Assembly: GCA_017961585.1 (NCBI GenBank)
Contig: JAGCWX010000013.1
Location: forward strand, 95,144-159,143
Length of the DNA: 64,000 bases
Direction: 5' to 3'
From: Elusimicrobiaceae bacterium
GTDB taxonomy: Bacteria; Elusimicrobiota; Elusimicrobia; Elusimicrobiales; Elusimicrobiaceae
The notes below the pieces were generated by a model. That model worked only from the letters and a program-made list of their open reading frames with translations, was not told the DNA's origin and searched no databases. Shown piece by piece: positions 9,023-16,890 of this stretch; the first letter of the stretch is position 1; every line of letters begins with the position of its first letter. A program made the position numbers and the translations under genes.

Positions 9023-10531
9023 GTGGAAAACTTAGCGGATATTTTAGCCGAACTAGTACCAAACGGGTATTACGTAGGGGGGATTGTCCGCAATAGTTTG
9101 CTTAAACGCCTTTCGGGCGATATTGATATTGCTCTGCCCGCTTGCGAAGTAAAATCTGCCGCTTTGGCCTTAGCCAAGCGCCTTAAAGCCGCTACCTTTG
9201 AGATGGATCCCGAACTGGGGGTGTGGCGGCTGGTCACCCACCAAGAAAAACTCCAAATTGATTTAACTGCTTATCAAGGCAAAGACCTAACGGCCGATTT
9301 GCGCCGCCGGGATTTTGCATTTAATTCCCTGGCGTATCCTGTGTCGGCTAAACCGCAAATTGTGGTTTCCCCGTGTACAAACGATACAGCCCGGGTATTA
9401 TTAAAACGTTTGCTCCGTGCTAAAATTGTGGATAAAACCGGCGGACTTGCGGACGTCAAAAATAAAATTATCCGATTAAACGGGAAGGACCGATTTAAAG
9501 AGGATCCGTTGCGGATGTTGCGTGCTTTTCGGTGCGCGGCTGAGCTCAAATTTACCATAGAGCCCAAAACTTTGGCACAAATTAAAAAGGACAAAGCCCT
9601 CATTTCTCAACCGGCCGGCGAGCGAGTGCGCGAAGAGTTAGAACGACTCTTTGCTGTACCGGGGGTGATGTACAAGTTTTTGTTACAAATGGACGCGTGC
9701 GGCCTGCTGACGGCCTTATTTCCGCTTTTAAAGGATCAACGTGGTTGCGCCGAAGTGTATTATGGCAAAGGCGGCGTGTTAAAGCATACTTTCCTCGTTT
9801 GTAAACGGATTGATTATCTATTGGAAAATTTACACAAAGCTTTTCCAAAATATGCTCGTCAATTAGGAACTTTTACGCAAAACAAACCGCTTTATAAGAT
9901 GGTGGCACTCTTGCACGATATTGCCAAGCCGGCTACCGCCAAAATGAAAAAAGGACGGTTGCGGTTTTTCTATCATGAGCAGGTGGGGGCTAAAATGGCC
10001 CGGCATATTTTGGAGCAACTGCACTACAGTCGCGCCGATATACGGCTGATGTGCGCAATGATTGGCGAGCATTTGCGCCCGTCTAACCTAGCCAGCAACG
10101 ATATTATGACCCAGCGCGGGGTGTATCACTTCTTTCGCGATTTGGGAGACGCTGCGATCCCTATGTTGCTACTTTGTTGGGCCGATTACACGAGCTATGT
10201 TTCCGACGCTCAATTGCGACGTATTTTGCCGCGAAGCGAAGAAAAAATGATGACAATCGCCCAGGCCGAACGTTTTAAAAATGTAGGAAAGACGTTGCGC
10301 CACTTGCAGATGCTTGCCTTTATGATGCGCCAGTTTTTTGATCAGCCGGCGGCCGTAAAACCCACCAAACTCATTACCGGGCAGGACATTATGAAGGTTC
10401 TAAACATCAAGCCCGGGCCGCGGGTGGGGGCTATTTTGGAGGCCGTTGCGGTGGCACAGGTAGAGGGAAAAGTAAAAACCCGTCAAGAGGCCCTGGTCTT
10501 TGTGCAACAGCAGGGTACCCCTGAAAAATAA
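9023..10531 (+). CDS. cca: CCA-adding enzyme / poly(A) polymerase family tRNA nucleotidyltransferase with HD domain
   Basis: Class II nucleotidyltransferase that builds or repairs the CCA end of tRNAs. The N-terminus shows GGIVRNSLL and the metal-binding DIDIALP; further on are RRDFAFNSLAYP and the RFKEDPLRMLRAFR ATP/CTP-selection region. The C-terminal half carries an HD domain (LLHDIAKPATAKM), a phosphohydrolase fold fused to many bacterial CCA enzymes. The start is GTG with GGAGG just upstream. The tRNA-Gly gene directly downstream lacks an encoded CCA and would need this enzyme. A poly(A) polymerase is the alternative. Confidence 0.88.
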   Translation: MENLADILAELVPNGYYVGGIVRNSLLKRLSGDIDIALPACEVKSAALALAKRLKAATFEMDPELGVWRLVTHQEKLQIDLTAYQGKDLTADLRRRDFAFNSLAYPVSAKPQIVVSPCTNDTARVLLKRLLRAKIVDKTGGLADVKNKIIRLNGKDRFKEDPLRMLRAFRCAAELKFTIEPKTLAQIKKDKALISQPAGERVREELERLFAVPGVMYKFLLQMDACGLLTALFPLLKDQRGCAEVYYGKGGVLKHTFLVCKRIDYLLENLHKAFPKYARQLGTFTQNKPLYKMVALLHDIAKPATAKMKKGRLRFFYHEQVGAKMARHILEQLHYSRADIRLMCAMIGEHLRPSNLASNDIMTQRGVYHFFRDLGDAAIPMLLLCWADYTSYVSDAQLRRILPRSEEKMMTIAQAERFKNVGKTLRHLQMLAFMMRQFFDQPAAVKPTKLITGQDIMKVLNIKPGPRVGAILEAVAVAQVEGKVKTRQEALVFVQQQGTPEK

Positions 10532-10560
10532 TTGTGCCGGTTGTGAAATTTTGCTACAAT
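10532..10560 (+). promoter_or_regulatory. promoter of tRNA-Gly
   Basis: TTGTGC (10532-10537) and TACAAT (10555-10560) separated by 17 bases, ending 19 bases before the tRNA. The TACAAT is preceded by TGC, the extended -10 form common in this window. Confidence 0.55.
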
Positions 10561-10579
10561 AAATTGTCTTAAAGTTTAT

Positions 10580-10650
10580 GCGGGCGTGGTTCAATGGTAG
10601 AATGGAAGCTTCCCAAGCTTTAGACGAGGGTTCGATTCCCTTCGCCCGCT
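10580..10650 (+). tRNA. tRNA-Gly (anticodon CCC)
   Basis: Full cloverleaf: a 7-bp acceptor stem (GCGGGCG/CGCCCGC), D-loop with AATGGTAGAA, anticodon arm GAAGC-TTCCCAA-GCTTT giving anticodon CCC, and T-arm with TTCGATT. It closely resembles the E. coli tRNA-Gly(CCC) pattern. The discriminator base is U, and no CCA is encoded (TTTT follows). Confidence 0.95.
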
Positions 10651-10668
10651 TTTTAAAATAGGAACCCT

Positions 10669-11304
10669 ATGCCAAATCAGACTGCTGAATTTGAAACGAA
10701 ACCTACCTCCAATAAAGATTTTTGGCTGTTGCTTATTGTGCTGGACGTGGTGGCCCTGTGTATATTGGGGTTCTTTTTGTATAAGCATTTTTCCAAACAA
10801 TTATTTAATGGGCCGGCGGCTCCCGTTCAAATGGAGCTAACGACCCAAGAAATTGAGCCGCTACCGCAAGTGGAAGAAGTGGCTTTAATCCCGGCCGAAC
10901 CGGTCAAAGAAGTGGCGCCTGAAACATTGCCTGAACCTGTTGTAGTACCGGAACCCAAACCGATGGAACCGGTTGTGGCAAAAGCACCCGCGCCCGAACA
11001 AGCCAAACCCGCTGAGCCCAAGCCCGTAGCGGTTAAAAAACAAAGCATTTTGGTAACCCCAGTAAATGGTAGCAAATACCGCCGGGTGACGTTCCGTTGG
11101 TTTGAACCGGCTAAGAGCGTTTCTATCGTAAGTGGATTTACCAATCGCAAAGCCCAACCCCTCAAAAAGATTGGGGACTTGTGGGAAACCACCCTTTCCA
11201 TTGCGCCGGGTACATATAAGTTCTTATACGTAGTAGATGGGAAAAATACCCTGGACCCCAACGCCGACGAGAAGGACGGACGCTCGGTACTAATTGTAGA
11301 GTAA
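10669..11304 (+). CDS. membrane-anchored protein with proline-rich linker and CBM48-like glycogen-binding domain
   Basis: A 211-residue protein with three parts: a short cytoplasmic tail and one membrane segment (about residues 17-38, FWLLLIVLDVVALCILGFFL), a Pro/Glu/Ala/Val-rich linker (about 50-122), and a C-terminal beta domain (about 125-211). The C-terminal domain follows the AMPK-type/CBM48 pattern: YRRVTFRWFEP, GDLWETTLSIAPGTYKFLYVVDG, DPNADEKDG. Such domains bind alpha-glucans in glycogen enzymes, but the residues normally contacting sugar cannot be confirmed here. By orientation the domain would be periplasmic, which is unusual. It follows tRNA-Gly by 18 bases and may share its transcript. 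Confidence 0.7.
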   Translation: MPNQTAEFETKPTSNKDFWLLLIVLDVVALCILGFFLYKHFSKQLFNGPAAPVQMELTTQEIEPLPQVEEVALIPAEPVKEVAPETLPEPVVVPEPKPMEPVVAKAPAPEQAKPAEPKPVAVKKQSILVTPVNGSKYRRVTFRWFEPAKSVSIVSGFTNRKAQPLKKIGDLWETTLSIAPGTYKFLYVVDGKNTLDPNADEKDGRSVLIVE

Positions 11305-11322
11305 AGTTGAATTTTGTTTCTT

Positions 11323-11351
11323 AAATCCTCCCGGAAGGGGGGATTTTTTTG
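11323..11351 (+). terminator. rho-independent terminator of the CBM48-like gene
   Basis: Stem AAATCCTCCC/GGGGGGATTT with loop GGAA followed by a T run, 18 bases after the stop codon. Confidence 0.8.
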
Positions 11352-11361
11352 TGTTTATTTG

Positions 11362-11482
11362 GAACAAAAAAGTACCGGGGCTGTTTCGACGCAGCCCCGG
11401 TGAGGTTACAACTAGTTGCCCAGGAGTACCGGGCAGCAGGAAAATGTATTTGATGGGCCTGGCCGCGAATAGCCGGGCCTTT
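11362..11482 (-). other. structured gap after lexA: terminator plus extra hairpins
   Basis: Reading on the minus strand from the lexA stop there is a GC-rich hairpin (about 11455-11478), a second hairpin formed by GCCCGG/CCTGGGC (about 11418-11436), an AACTAGTT palindrome, and a strong stem (11374-11383 pairing with 11392-11401) followed by a T run at 11363-11370. The last is a good rho-independent terminator for lexA. The first hairpin instead has its T run on the plus strand (11480-11485). The rest may be a folded 3' UTR or a small RNA; no known RNA family was recognised. Confidence 0.5.
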
Positions 11483-11483
11483 T

Positions 11484-12092
11484 TTAACAACTTACGTTGC
11501 GCTTGATGATACTGCGCACGATCCCTTCCACGTGGAAGGCCGTTTTGTCCGCCACGATGGGGGTATAGTCCGGATTTTCGGACTGTAAAATGATATTTTG
11601 CCCGTCTTGCGTAAAACGTTTGACCATTACTTCGCCGTTGTTGACGCAGACCACAATATCTTTGTTTTTAGGCGTGTGGGATTGTTCCACAATTAGCCAA
11701 TCGTGGGGGGCAATCATGGTTTGCATACTGTCGCCCTTGGCCTCTACCATAAACCCTTTACACGCCGGGAAATAAATCATGCTCGGGTCCACCGGCACCA
11801 CGCGGGTGGGGGTACCGTCCAAAATAGTCCCTTCCGGGCCGCACTTGGCCATTCCGTACATATTGAGGTAGATGACATTGCGCTCCGGGTCTTTTAGCAC
11901 GATATAATCGCGCGGGTTGGAGGGGTTGCGCTTTAAATAGCCCTTTTTCTCTAACTGGGTGATGTGGTGAAACACGACGCTTTTGCTGCTAACGTTTAGG
12001 CGTTCAGCCAATTCTTCCATGGTCAGCGGATCGGAAATGTTTTTCTTTAAGATTTCCAACAACTCAGCTTGTTTCGGGTGTAGAGCTTTCAC
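11484..12092 (-). CDS. lexA: LexA-type repressor (S24 family, self-cleaving)
   Basis: A 202-residue protein with an N-terminal winged helix (about 1-65, PLTMEELAERLNVSSKSVVFHHITQLEKKGYLKR) and a C-terminal S24 autoprotease domain. The catalytic dyad is Ser122 (KGDSMQ) and Lys158 (VMVKRF). The cleavage bond is Cys84-Gly85 (MAKCGPEG), a Cys-Gly as in UmuD rather than the Ala-Gly of E. coli LexA but at the same residue number. Represses SOS genes until RecA triggers cleavage. The start is GTG with AGGAGG upstream. The promoter region carries GTTC half-sites that may be its own operator. Confidence 0.88.
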   Translation of the reverse strand: MKALHPKQAELLEILKKNISDPLTMEELAERLNVSSKSVVFHHITQLEKKGYLKRNPSNPRDYIVLKDPERNVIYLNMYGMAKCGPEGTILDGTPTRVVPVDPSMIYFPACKGFMVEAKGDSMQTMIAPHDWLIVEQSHTPKNKDIVVCVNNGEVMVKRFTQDGQNIILQSENPDYTPIVADKTAFHVEGIVRSIIKRNVSC

Positions 12093-12107
12093 AGGGCGCC
12101 TCCTTTT

Positions 12108-12140
12108 GGAACTATTTATTTTGTTCTATATATTGTTCTA
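12108..12140. promoter_or_regulatory. candidate LexA operator (GAAC/GTTC half-sites)
   Basis: Two identical TTGTTCTA octamers at 12121-12128 and 12133-12140 (GTTC repeated with 8 bases between), and GAAC at 12109-12112 in inverted orientation. They lie 16-48 bases upstream of the lexA start codon. GTTC/GAAC half-sites are the known currency of LexA boxes in several phyla, here in an unusual direct arrangement. Confidence 0.5.
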
Positions 12141-12209
12141 ACATTTTTAAAAATAAAATGCAAGCAAATTTTTTGTGCGGCCGATTTCCCGTCGGGAAAA
12201 AAGATTTGT

Positions 12210-12215
12210 TATAAT
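12210..12215 (+). promoter_or_regulatory. -10 of the SGNH esterase gene; leaderless start
   Basis: TGT-TATAAT with six bases to the ATG at 12222 and no ribosome-binding site. Confidence 0.6.
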
Positions 12216-12221
12216 AAACGT

Positions 12222-12821
12222 ATGAAAAAAATTTTGATTGCGGCGGTGTGCGTGATGGGATTGTTTTACTTGTTTAAAGGGAAAAAGCCAGAAGTGAAAA
12301 ATTTCCCCAATGCCAACCACGCAGTGGTGGCGTTTGGTGATAGTTTGACTGCCGGGTATGGTGTCCCGGCTGGGGCCAGTTACCCCGATGTGCTGGCGCA
12401 AAAAATCAGTCGCCCCGTCGTGAATTTGGGCCTATCCGGCGATACAGCCGCTAATGCACCCACGCGTTTGCCGCAGGTGCTAGCCCAGCGCCCGTACATG
12501 GTACTGATTGAATTTGGAGCCAACGACCGCATCCGCCAGCTCAGCCGCACCGCCGCTGTGAATGCCGTGGCACACATTGTGGATGAAGTGCAAGCCGCCG
12601 GTGCGATTGCCGTTATCGTGGATACAGGCGGCCCGGGGATGGGGGAGTATACCAAAGCGTATAAGCACTTGGCACGCGAAAAAGGCGCGCTGTTTGTGCC
12701 CGGGATTATCAAAGGGATTTTTTATCGGCCCAGTTTGAAGAGTGACCAAGTCCACCCCAATGCCGCCGGATACGCCAAAATTGCCAATAAAGTGCACAAA
12801 GTGATTAAAGATTATTTGTAG
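12222..12821 (+). CDS. SGNH/GDSL hydrolase (TesA-like esterase)
   Basis: A 199-residue esterase/lysophospholipase of the SGNH family with an N-terminal membrane anchor or signal segment (KKILIAAVCVMGLFYLF). Block I is FGDSLTAGYG with nucleophile Ser41; block III is GANDR; block V is SDQVHPNAAGY with the Asp-His pair. The layout matches E. coli TesA-type multifunctional esterases, which act in the periplasm on acyl esters. The natural substrate is unknown. A hairpin with stem TTATAGGTCG/CGACCTATAA (12828-12857) follows. Confidence 0.88.
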   Translation: MKKILIAAVCVMGLFYLFKGKKPEVKNFPNANHAVVAFGDSLTAGYGVPAGASYPDVLAQKISRPVVNLGLSGDTAANAPTRLPQVLAQRPYMVLIEFGANDRIRQLSRTAAVNAVAHIVDEVQAAGAIAVIVDTGGPGMGEYTKAYKHLAREKGALFVPGIIKGIFYRPSLKSDQVHPNAAGYAKIANKVHKVIKDYL

Positions 12822-12827
12822 AGATAA

Positions 12828-12863
12828 TTATAGGTCGAGCGTGTGCCCGACCTATAAATTTGA
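12828..12863. terminator. convergent terminator between the SGNH gene and a pilin gene
   Basis: Perfect 10-bp stem TTATAGGTCG/CGACCTATAA with a 10-base loop; only a weak T run follows on the plus strand. Confidence 0.5.
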
Positions 12864-12865
12864 TT

Positions 12866-13402
12866 TTAATACAATTGCACATCCCAACCTTGGGTCGCTA
12901 AATGATTACAGATTTTTGTAGCAATTTTGTCGCTACGATAAGCAGAACAACGATGAGTCCAGGAATCTTCAGGATTAGTCTTTAGAGAATGTAGTATATA
13001 AGAATCCATATCTCCGGGAACCCAACTCTCTTGTGTGATCCTTGACATTCCAATTGTAAAGCTGTCATTATAGTCCGCAAAAAGATCAAAATTTTTCCCA
13101 ATACAACCCGTGGTATAGGTATTACAATTCATGTGTGAAACTAGATCCACGCTTAAAGGGATTTCACTACCTTTCCCAACGAAATAGGTGTCATTTGGCG
13201 GGATTCCATTTTCAAGGACATAAAGGTCAATGGCTTGTTCCATAGATTTTATGAGTAATATTGCTTCAGTAACTTTGCTTTTTTCTACAGCGAACTGATA
13301 TTGTGGCAAGGCCACGGCTGCTAAAATACCAATAATTAATACTACCACTAATAATTCAATGAGTGTAAAACCCATAGATGTTTGATTTTGTTTTTGATAC
13401 AT
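12866..13402 (-). CDS. type IV prepilin-like protein
   Basis: A 178-residue prepilin. The start at 13402 is chosen because GGAGAGAG precedes it; longer reading frames upstream run into the folded non-coding stretch. The class III signal is [27 protein letters not shown], with Glu5 of the mature protein and the following hydrophobic helix, so it is a substrate of a prepilin peptidase. The globular part has four cysteines (NCNTYTTGC and HRC...KIC), likely two disulfides. It stands alone, away from the pilus assembly cluster at 26-37 kb. Confidence 0.9.
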   Translation of the reverse strand: MYQKQNQTSMGFTLIELLVVVLIIGILAAVALPQYQFAVEKSKVTEAILLIKSMEQAIDLYVLENGIPPNDTYFVGKGSEIPLSVDLVSHMNCNTYTTGCIGKNFDLFADYNDSFTIGMSRITQESWVPGDMDSYILHSLKTNPEDSWTHRCSAYRSDKIATKICNHLATQGWDVQLY

Positions 13403-13734
13403 ATTCTCTCTCCAGTTTGTGATAGATATACCTAAGGTATATGAATCGTTTTGTGTAAAACAAAGACGACTGCTATTTGAGAGATTGGGATCACACAAAT
13501 AAACAGTCGCCTACCTATATTGACGTTTCATCAAATACAGGGTTATTACCAGCAAAACTGGGTAATTAGTCCAATTTTGCTGGTTATAGCGACTGTTTTG
13601 GTTCCCAATCTCTTGTGCTTATTGCACAAGTGATGTCTAAAGTAATTAGACAACCAAGACAGTACTAATTGTAATAAAGCTTAAATGAAAAACCTCCTAT
13701 GTTGATATACCCAACTGTACAACTATACAACATT
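13403..13734. other. gene-free stretch with nested inverted repeats
   Basis: Contains a nested set of paired arms: 13481-13490 with 13603-13612 (GAGATTGGGA), 13501-13510 with 13589-13598 (AAACAGTCGC), and 13548-13557 with 13575-13584 (ACCAGCAAAA), forming one long imperfect hairpin. Two perfect 7-bp hairpins follow, 13612-13630 (CTTGTGC/GCACAAG) and 13634-13652 (TGTCTAA/TTAGACA). No open frame of note is seen. It may be a structured RNA or leader upstream of the minus-strand pilin gene, or the remnant of a small non-autonomous element. Confidence 0.6.
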
Positions 13735-14454
13735 TTACATTTTAAAGTCTTCGCCTAAATAAAGCTTGCGGGCGTTTGCATCGTTAAGTAGGGTGTTTTG
13801 ATCGCCCTCTACTAAAATTTTACCGTCATAAATAAGGTAGGCGCGTTCGGTAAGGGGCAAGGTTTCACGCACGTTGTGATCGGTAATTAGTACGCCGATG
13901 CCTTTGTCTTTGAGTTTAAAAATCATTTGCCGCAGGTCGGACACGGTGATGGGGTCAATCCCTACAAACGGTTCGTCCAAGAGGATGATTTGCGGGTTGC
14001 TAATCATACAGCGCGCAATTTCCATACGGCGTTTTTCGCCGCCCGATAACGTCCACGCTTTTTGTTTGGCCAGTTTGGTTAGCCCAAATTCGCCCAGTAG
14101 CTCGTCCACACGTTTTTTTTGCGCGGCTTTATCGTCGGAAATACGTTCCAGCACGGCCAGTAAATTTTCTTCTACCGTGAGCCCTTTGAAAATGGTGGGC
14201 TCCTGCGCTAAATAACCAAGCCCATGGCGTGCGCGCTCAAACATAGGTAATTGAGTAACGTCCTGCCCGTCAATAAATACCTTTCCGCTGGTGGGGCGGA
14301 TAAAGCCCACCATCATGTAAAAGGAGGTGGTTTTTCCGGCACCGTTGGGGCCTAATAGACCCACAATCTCGCCGGATTTTACGTGAATATCCACGCCTTT
14401 TACTACCATGCGGTCTTTGTATACTTTGACGATTTTTTCACTGCGCAGTTCCAT
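13735..14454 (-). CDS. lptB: LPS export ABC transporter ATPase LptB
   Basis: ATPase that powers extraction of lipopolysaccharide from the inner membrane. Walker A is GPNGAGKTT, the signature is LSGGEKRRMEIAR, Walker B is QIILLDEPFVGIDP (the FVGIDP form is characteristic of LptB), and the H-loop is ITDHN. Its 239 residues match the family. It is the last gene of the kdsA-kdsD-lptC-lptA-lptB run, 8 bases after lptA. The permeases LptF/LptG are not in the window. Confidence 0.95.
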   Translation of the reverse strand: MELRSEKIVKVYKDRMVVKGVDIHVKSGEIVGLLGPNGAGKTTSFYMMVGFIRPTSGKVFIDGQDVTQLPMFERARHGLGYLAQEPTIFKGLTVEENLLAVLERISDDKAAQKKRVDELLGEFGLTKLAKQKAWTLSGGEKRRMEIARCMISNPQIILLDEPFVGIDPITVSDLRQMIFKLKDKGIGVLITDHNVRETLPLTERAYLIYDGKILVEGDQNTLLNDANARKLYLGEDFKM

Positions 14455-14462
14455 AAAATCCT

Positions 14463-15359
14463 CTAAAATTGTTTATTGATTTTGTTGTTGTTAATTTCCG
14501 GCGATACCAGCCAGCCCTGCACACGGCCGTCCAAGTGAACCACAGTGCCTTGTGCGTCCGAGCTTACGCTATCTGCTATTATAGCAAATGTGCCCTGCTC
14601 GGTGGTGCCGGTGGCTAACGGACGCGCACCAAAAGCGCGGGCCTCGTTTTTGGCCCCGTCATAAATGACGGTGTCGGCTTGCAGGGTATGCTCCCCATCG
14701 CTCAAAACGGCGTTTCCTTCCAAGTGGACGAAATCTTCCAGCTGTTTAACCGTAGCTTTATCGGCCTGCATGGTTTGGGTGCCTTCGGGCGTGGTGCGGG
14801 TGGCGTGAACATCGCCGGTTAAAATAAAAATTTGGGTAGTGGTGTTAAACGTGATTTGTTTGGCACGAGCGGTAACCGTTTGCGTGGCATCTTGCATATT
14901 CAAGCGTACCGGGTTTTTAGACGCGGATTTTAACGTTCCCTTCCCGGTTTTATAGTTATAACGGCCCCAATCGCACTGAATTTGATAGGTAGGGCCTTGC
15001 GGGTTTTGCTGCTTTAAATATACGTTTTGTGAAGCGGTAATCGTGTTTTGTGCCCGGTCCGATAAAGCGTAACCTGATTTGAACACATAGATGCCATTAT
15101 CGTAGGATACGTGGCCTTTAAATTCTTCTTGTTGTTTATCTTTGTAGATAACCCACTCGTCACTTTTTACCAGGCCGCCTAGGGCTTCAGGCACGGCGGA
15201 AGCCGCTTGGGTTTTTCCTTTTAAAGAGGCCTTTTTTTGAGCAAGCGTTTGTTTGGGTTGCGGAATGTTTTGTATGTCGGGAGAAGGGACCTGCGCAGTG
15301 CGGCAACCCACCAGTAAAATGGTTCCTAAAATGCTAAAGACAACAAGCAACTGCTTCAT
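14463..15359 (-). CDS. lptA: LptA/OstA-like LPS transport protein with lipobox
   Basis: A 298-residue OstA-domain protein with repeated beta-strand units (DGIYVFKSGYALSDRAQNTITASQNVYLK; ARAKQITFNTTTQIFILTGDVHATR; LEGNAVLSDGEHTLQADTVIYD), the beta-jellyroll that bridges LPS across the periplasm. The N-terminus ends in LLVGC, a lipoprotein signal with Cys19. Classical LptA is soluble and about 185 residues long, so this one is longer and apparently lipid-anchored. Overlaps lptC by ATGA-type coupling. Confidence 0.85.
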   Translation of the reverse strand: MKQLLVVFSILGTILLVGCRTAQVPSPDIQNIPQPKQTLAQKKASLKGKTQAASAVPEALGGLVKSDEWVIYKDKQQEEFKGHVSYDNGIYVFKSGYALSDRAQNTITASQNVYLKQQNPQGPTYQIQCDWGRYNYKTGKGTLKSASKNPVRLNMQDATQTVTARAKQITFNTTTQIFILTGDVHATRTTPEGTQTMQADKATVKQLEDFVHLEGNAVLSDGEHTLQADTVIYDGAKNEARAFGARPLATGTTEQGTFAIIADSVSSDAQGTVVHLDGRVQGWLVSPEINNNKINKQF

Positions 15360-15892
15360 AGAGAGCTCCTTTGAAGTTCGCTGCGGTTTTCGGGCAAACG
15401 GGTGGCGTGTTTTTTGATGATGATTTTAGTGAGTTTGGAATCCGTCTCTATCCCATTTTTGGCGACAGAGCGCGCCGTACCGCGCGTGATAGTTGTTTTG
15501 GTGCTGGACCAAATTTTATCTTTTGCAATATCGTAAAAAAATTCTGAAGCGGTAATGACTGCTTTTTCCGTCAGCGAGGTGAGCGTGGCGTTACCCTCAA
15601 TGCTAACGAGTTGTTTTTCATAATCAAAGGTTCCCAATTCTCCGCTGACGGTAGCGCTGTCCTTTCCGTCTTGCTTTAAGACGAGGCGTGGTTCTTTTAA
15701 GGTGGCATTTTGCATGTTTTCAAAATTAACGGAAACGGCTTGCAGAACCCATTGTTTTTGATTTTCTTTGGAAGAAAAAATAGATACGTGAGTGGCTACT
15801 TGGCTGTCCTCATCTTCAGACGTGGCAGAAGGGCTGCCCGAACAAGCAGCTAGAGCAAGTATACTTACCAACAATACGGCAAAATATTTCAT
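15356..15892 (-). CDS. lptC: LPS export protein LptC (lipoprotein form)
   Basis: A 178-residue LptC-like protein. Instead of a plain transmembrane anchor it has a lipobox (LALAAC, Cys17). The body shows the LptC/OstA strand pattern (ENMQNATLKEPRLVLKQDGKDSATVSGELGTFDYEKQLVSIEGNATLTS). LptC passes LPS from the LptBFG complex to LptA. It overlaps both kdsD upstream and lptA downstream, so the cluster is translationally coupled. Confidence 0.85.
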   Translation of the reverse strand: MKYFAVLLVSILALAACSGSPSATSEDEDSQVATHVSIFSSKENQKQWVLQAVSVNFENMQNATLKEPRLVLKQDGKDSATVSGELGTFDYEKQLVSIEGNATLTSLTEKAVITASEFFYDIAKDKIWSSTKTTITRGTARSVAKNGIETDSKLTKIIIKKHATRLPENRSELQRSSL

Positions 15893-16890
15893 TTCTTATC
15901 CAACATGGCTAAAAATTCAATAAGGTCTTTTTCGTCAATAATTCCCACTACTTTGCCGGTTTTATCAAGCACGGGTAAGTTGTCTACGCGGGTTTGGTGA
16001 ATCATTTTAGCTGCGTCAATGGCGGGCACCGTATCTAAAATATGATAGGGGTTTTTTGTCATCACTTCGGTAATTTTTTTGTTAATGACATTGGCCCCGG
16101 TTTGCAAAATGCGGCGCAAATCTCCGTCAGTAAAATAGCCAAGAAGTTTACCTTTTTTGTCCACCACGCTGCAAGCCCCGGCGGCCCCGGTTTGAGTCAT
16201 TACAAACAGGGCATCTTTTACCGTAGCGGTTTGCCCGACGGTAGGATTATTTTTGCCGGTGCGCATAACGTCTTTGACTTGCTGGGTGAGTAATTTGCCC
16301 AAAGAACCCCCAGGGTGAAATTGGGCAAAATCGCGCTTTTCAAAGTGTTTAATTTTCATGAGGCAAATAGCCAATGCATCCCCGACGGCTAACGTGGCAG
16401 TAGTGGAAGCGGTGGGGGCCAGGTTATAGGGGCAGGCCTCGCGAGCAATATGGACGGTGAGGTGAATGTCAGACATTAAGGCCAGCTTGCTGTGCGGATG
16501 CCCCGTCATGGAAATGATAGTTAGTTTGCGGCGTTCAAGGGAGGGGAGAATTTTATTGATTTCTTCCGTCTGCCCGGAAAAAGAGATTGCCAAAATAACA
16601 TCACCGGGCGTAATCATGCCCAAATCCCCATGCAGGGCTTCTACCGGATGCACAAAAAAGGAGGGGGTACCTGTGGAAGCCAATGTGGCGGAAATTTTAC
16701 GCCCGATAATGCCGCTTTTGCCAATGCCCAACACGACTACGCGGCCCTTGCAGTTGGCAATGACGTCTACGGCTTTGATAAACTGCTCGTCCAAACTCTT
16801 GTGGCTCAGATTGAGGGCTTCTTTTTCAATGTCAATTACCTGACGGGCCAGGCGTTTAACGGTAGCAGGAACAATAGTGTATTTGGTCAT
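15889..16890 (-). CDS. kdsD: arabinose-5-phosphate isomerase KdsD/KpsF
   Basis: Converts ribulose 5-phosphate to arabinose 5-phosphate, the first committed step of KDO synthesis. An N-terminal SIS domain (VVVLGIGKSGIIGRKISATLASTGTPSFFVHPVEALHGDLG) is followed by two CBS domains (from about residue 205). Length (333 residues) fits the family. It sits between the small membrane protein gene (ATGA overlap) and lptC, next to kdsA, which matches its role. Confidence 0.95.
   Translation of the reverse strand: MTKYTIVPATVKRLARQVIDIEKEALNLSHKSLDEQFIKAVDVIANCKGRVVVLGIGKSGIIGRKISATLASTGTPSFFVHPVEALHGDLGMITPGDVILAISFSGQTEEINKILPSLERRKLTIISMTGHPHSKLALMSDIHLTVHIAREACPYNLAPTASTTATLAVGDALAICLMKIKHFEKRDFAQFHPGGSLGKLLTQQVKDVMRTGKNNPTVGQTATVKDALFVMTQTGAAGACSVVDKKGKLLGYFTDGDLRRILQTGANVINKKITEVMTKNPYHILDTVPAIDAAKMIHQTRVDNLPVLDKTGKVVGIIDEKDLIEFLAMLDKK

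Noticed and set aside
11374..11486. Resemblance of GGGGCTG...TTCGACG to the 5' end of tmRNA
   Set aside because: No tRNA-like 3' half, no tag peptide frame and only about 110 bases available; the stem with its T run explains it as a terminator.
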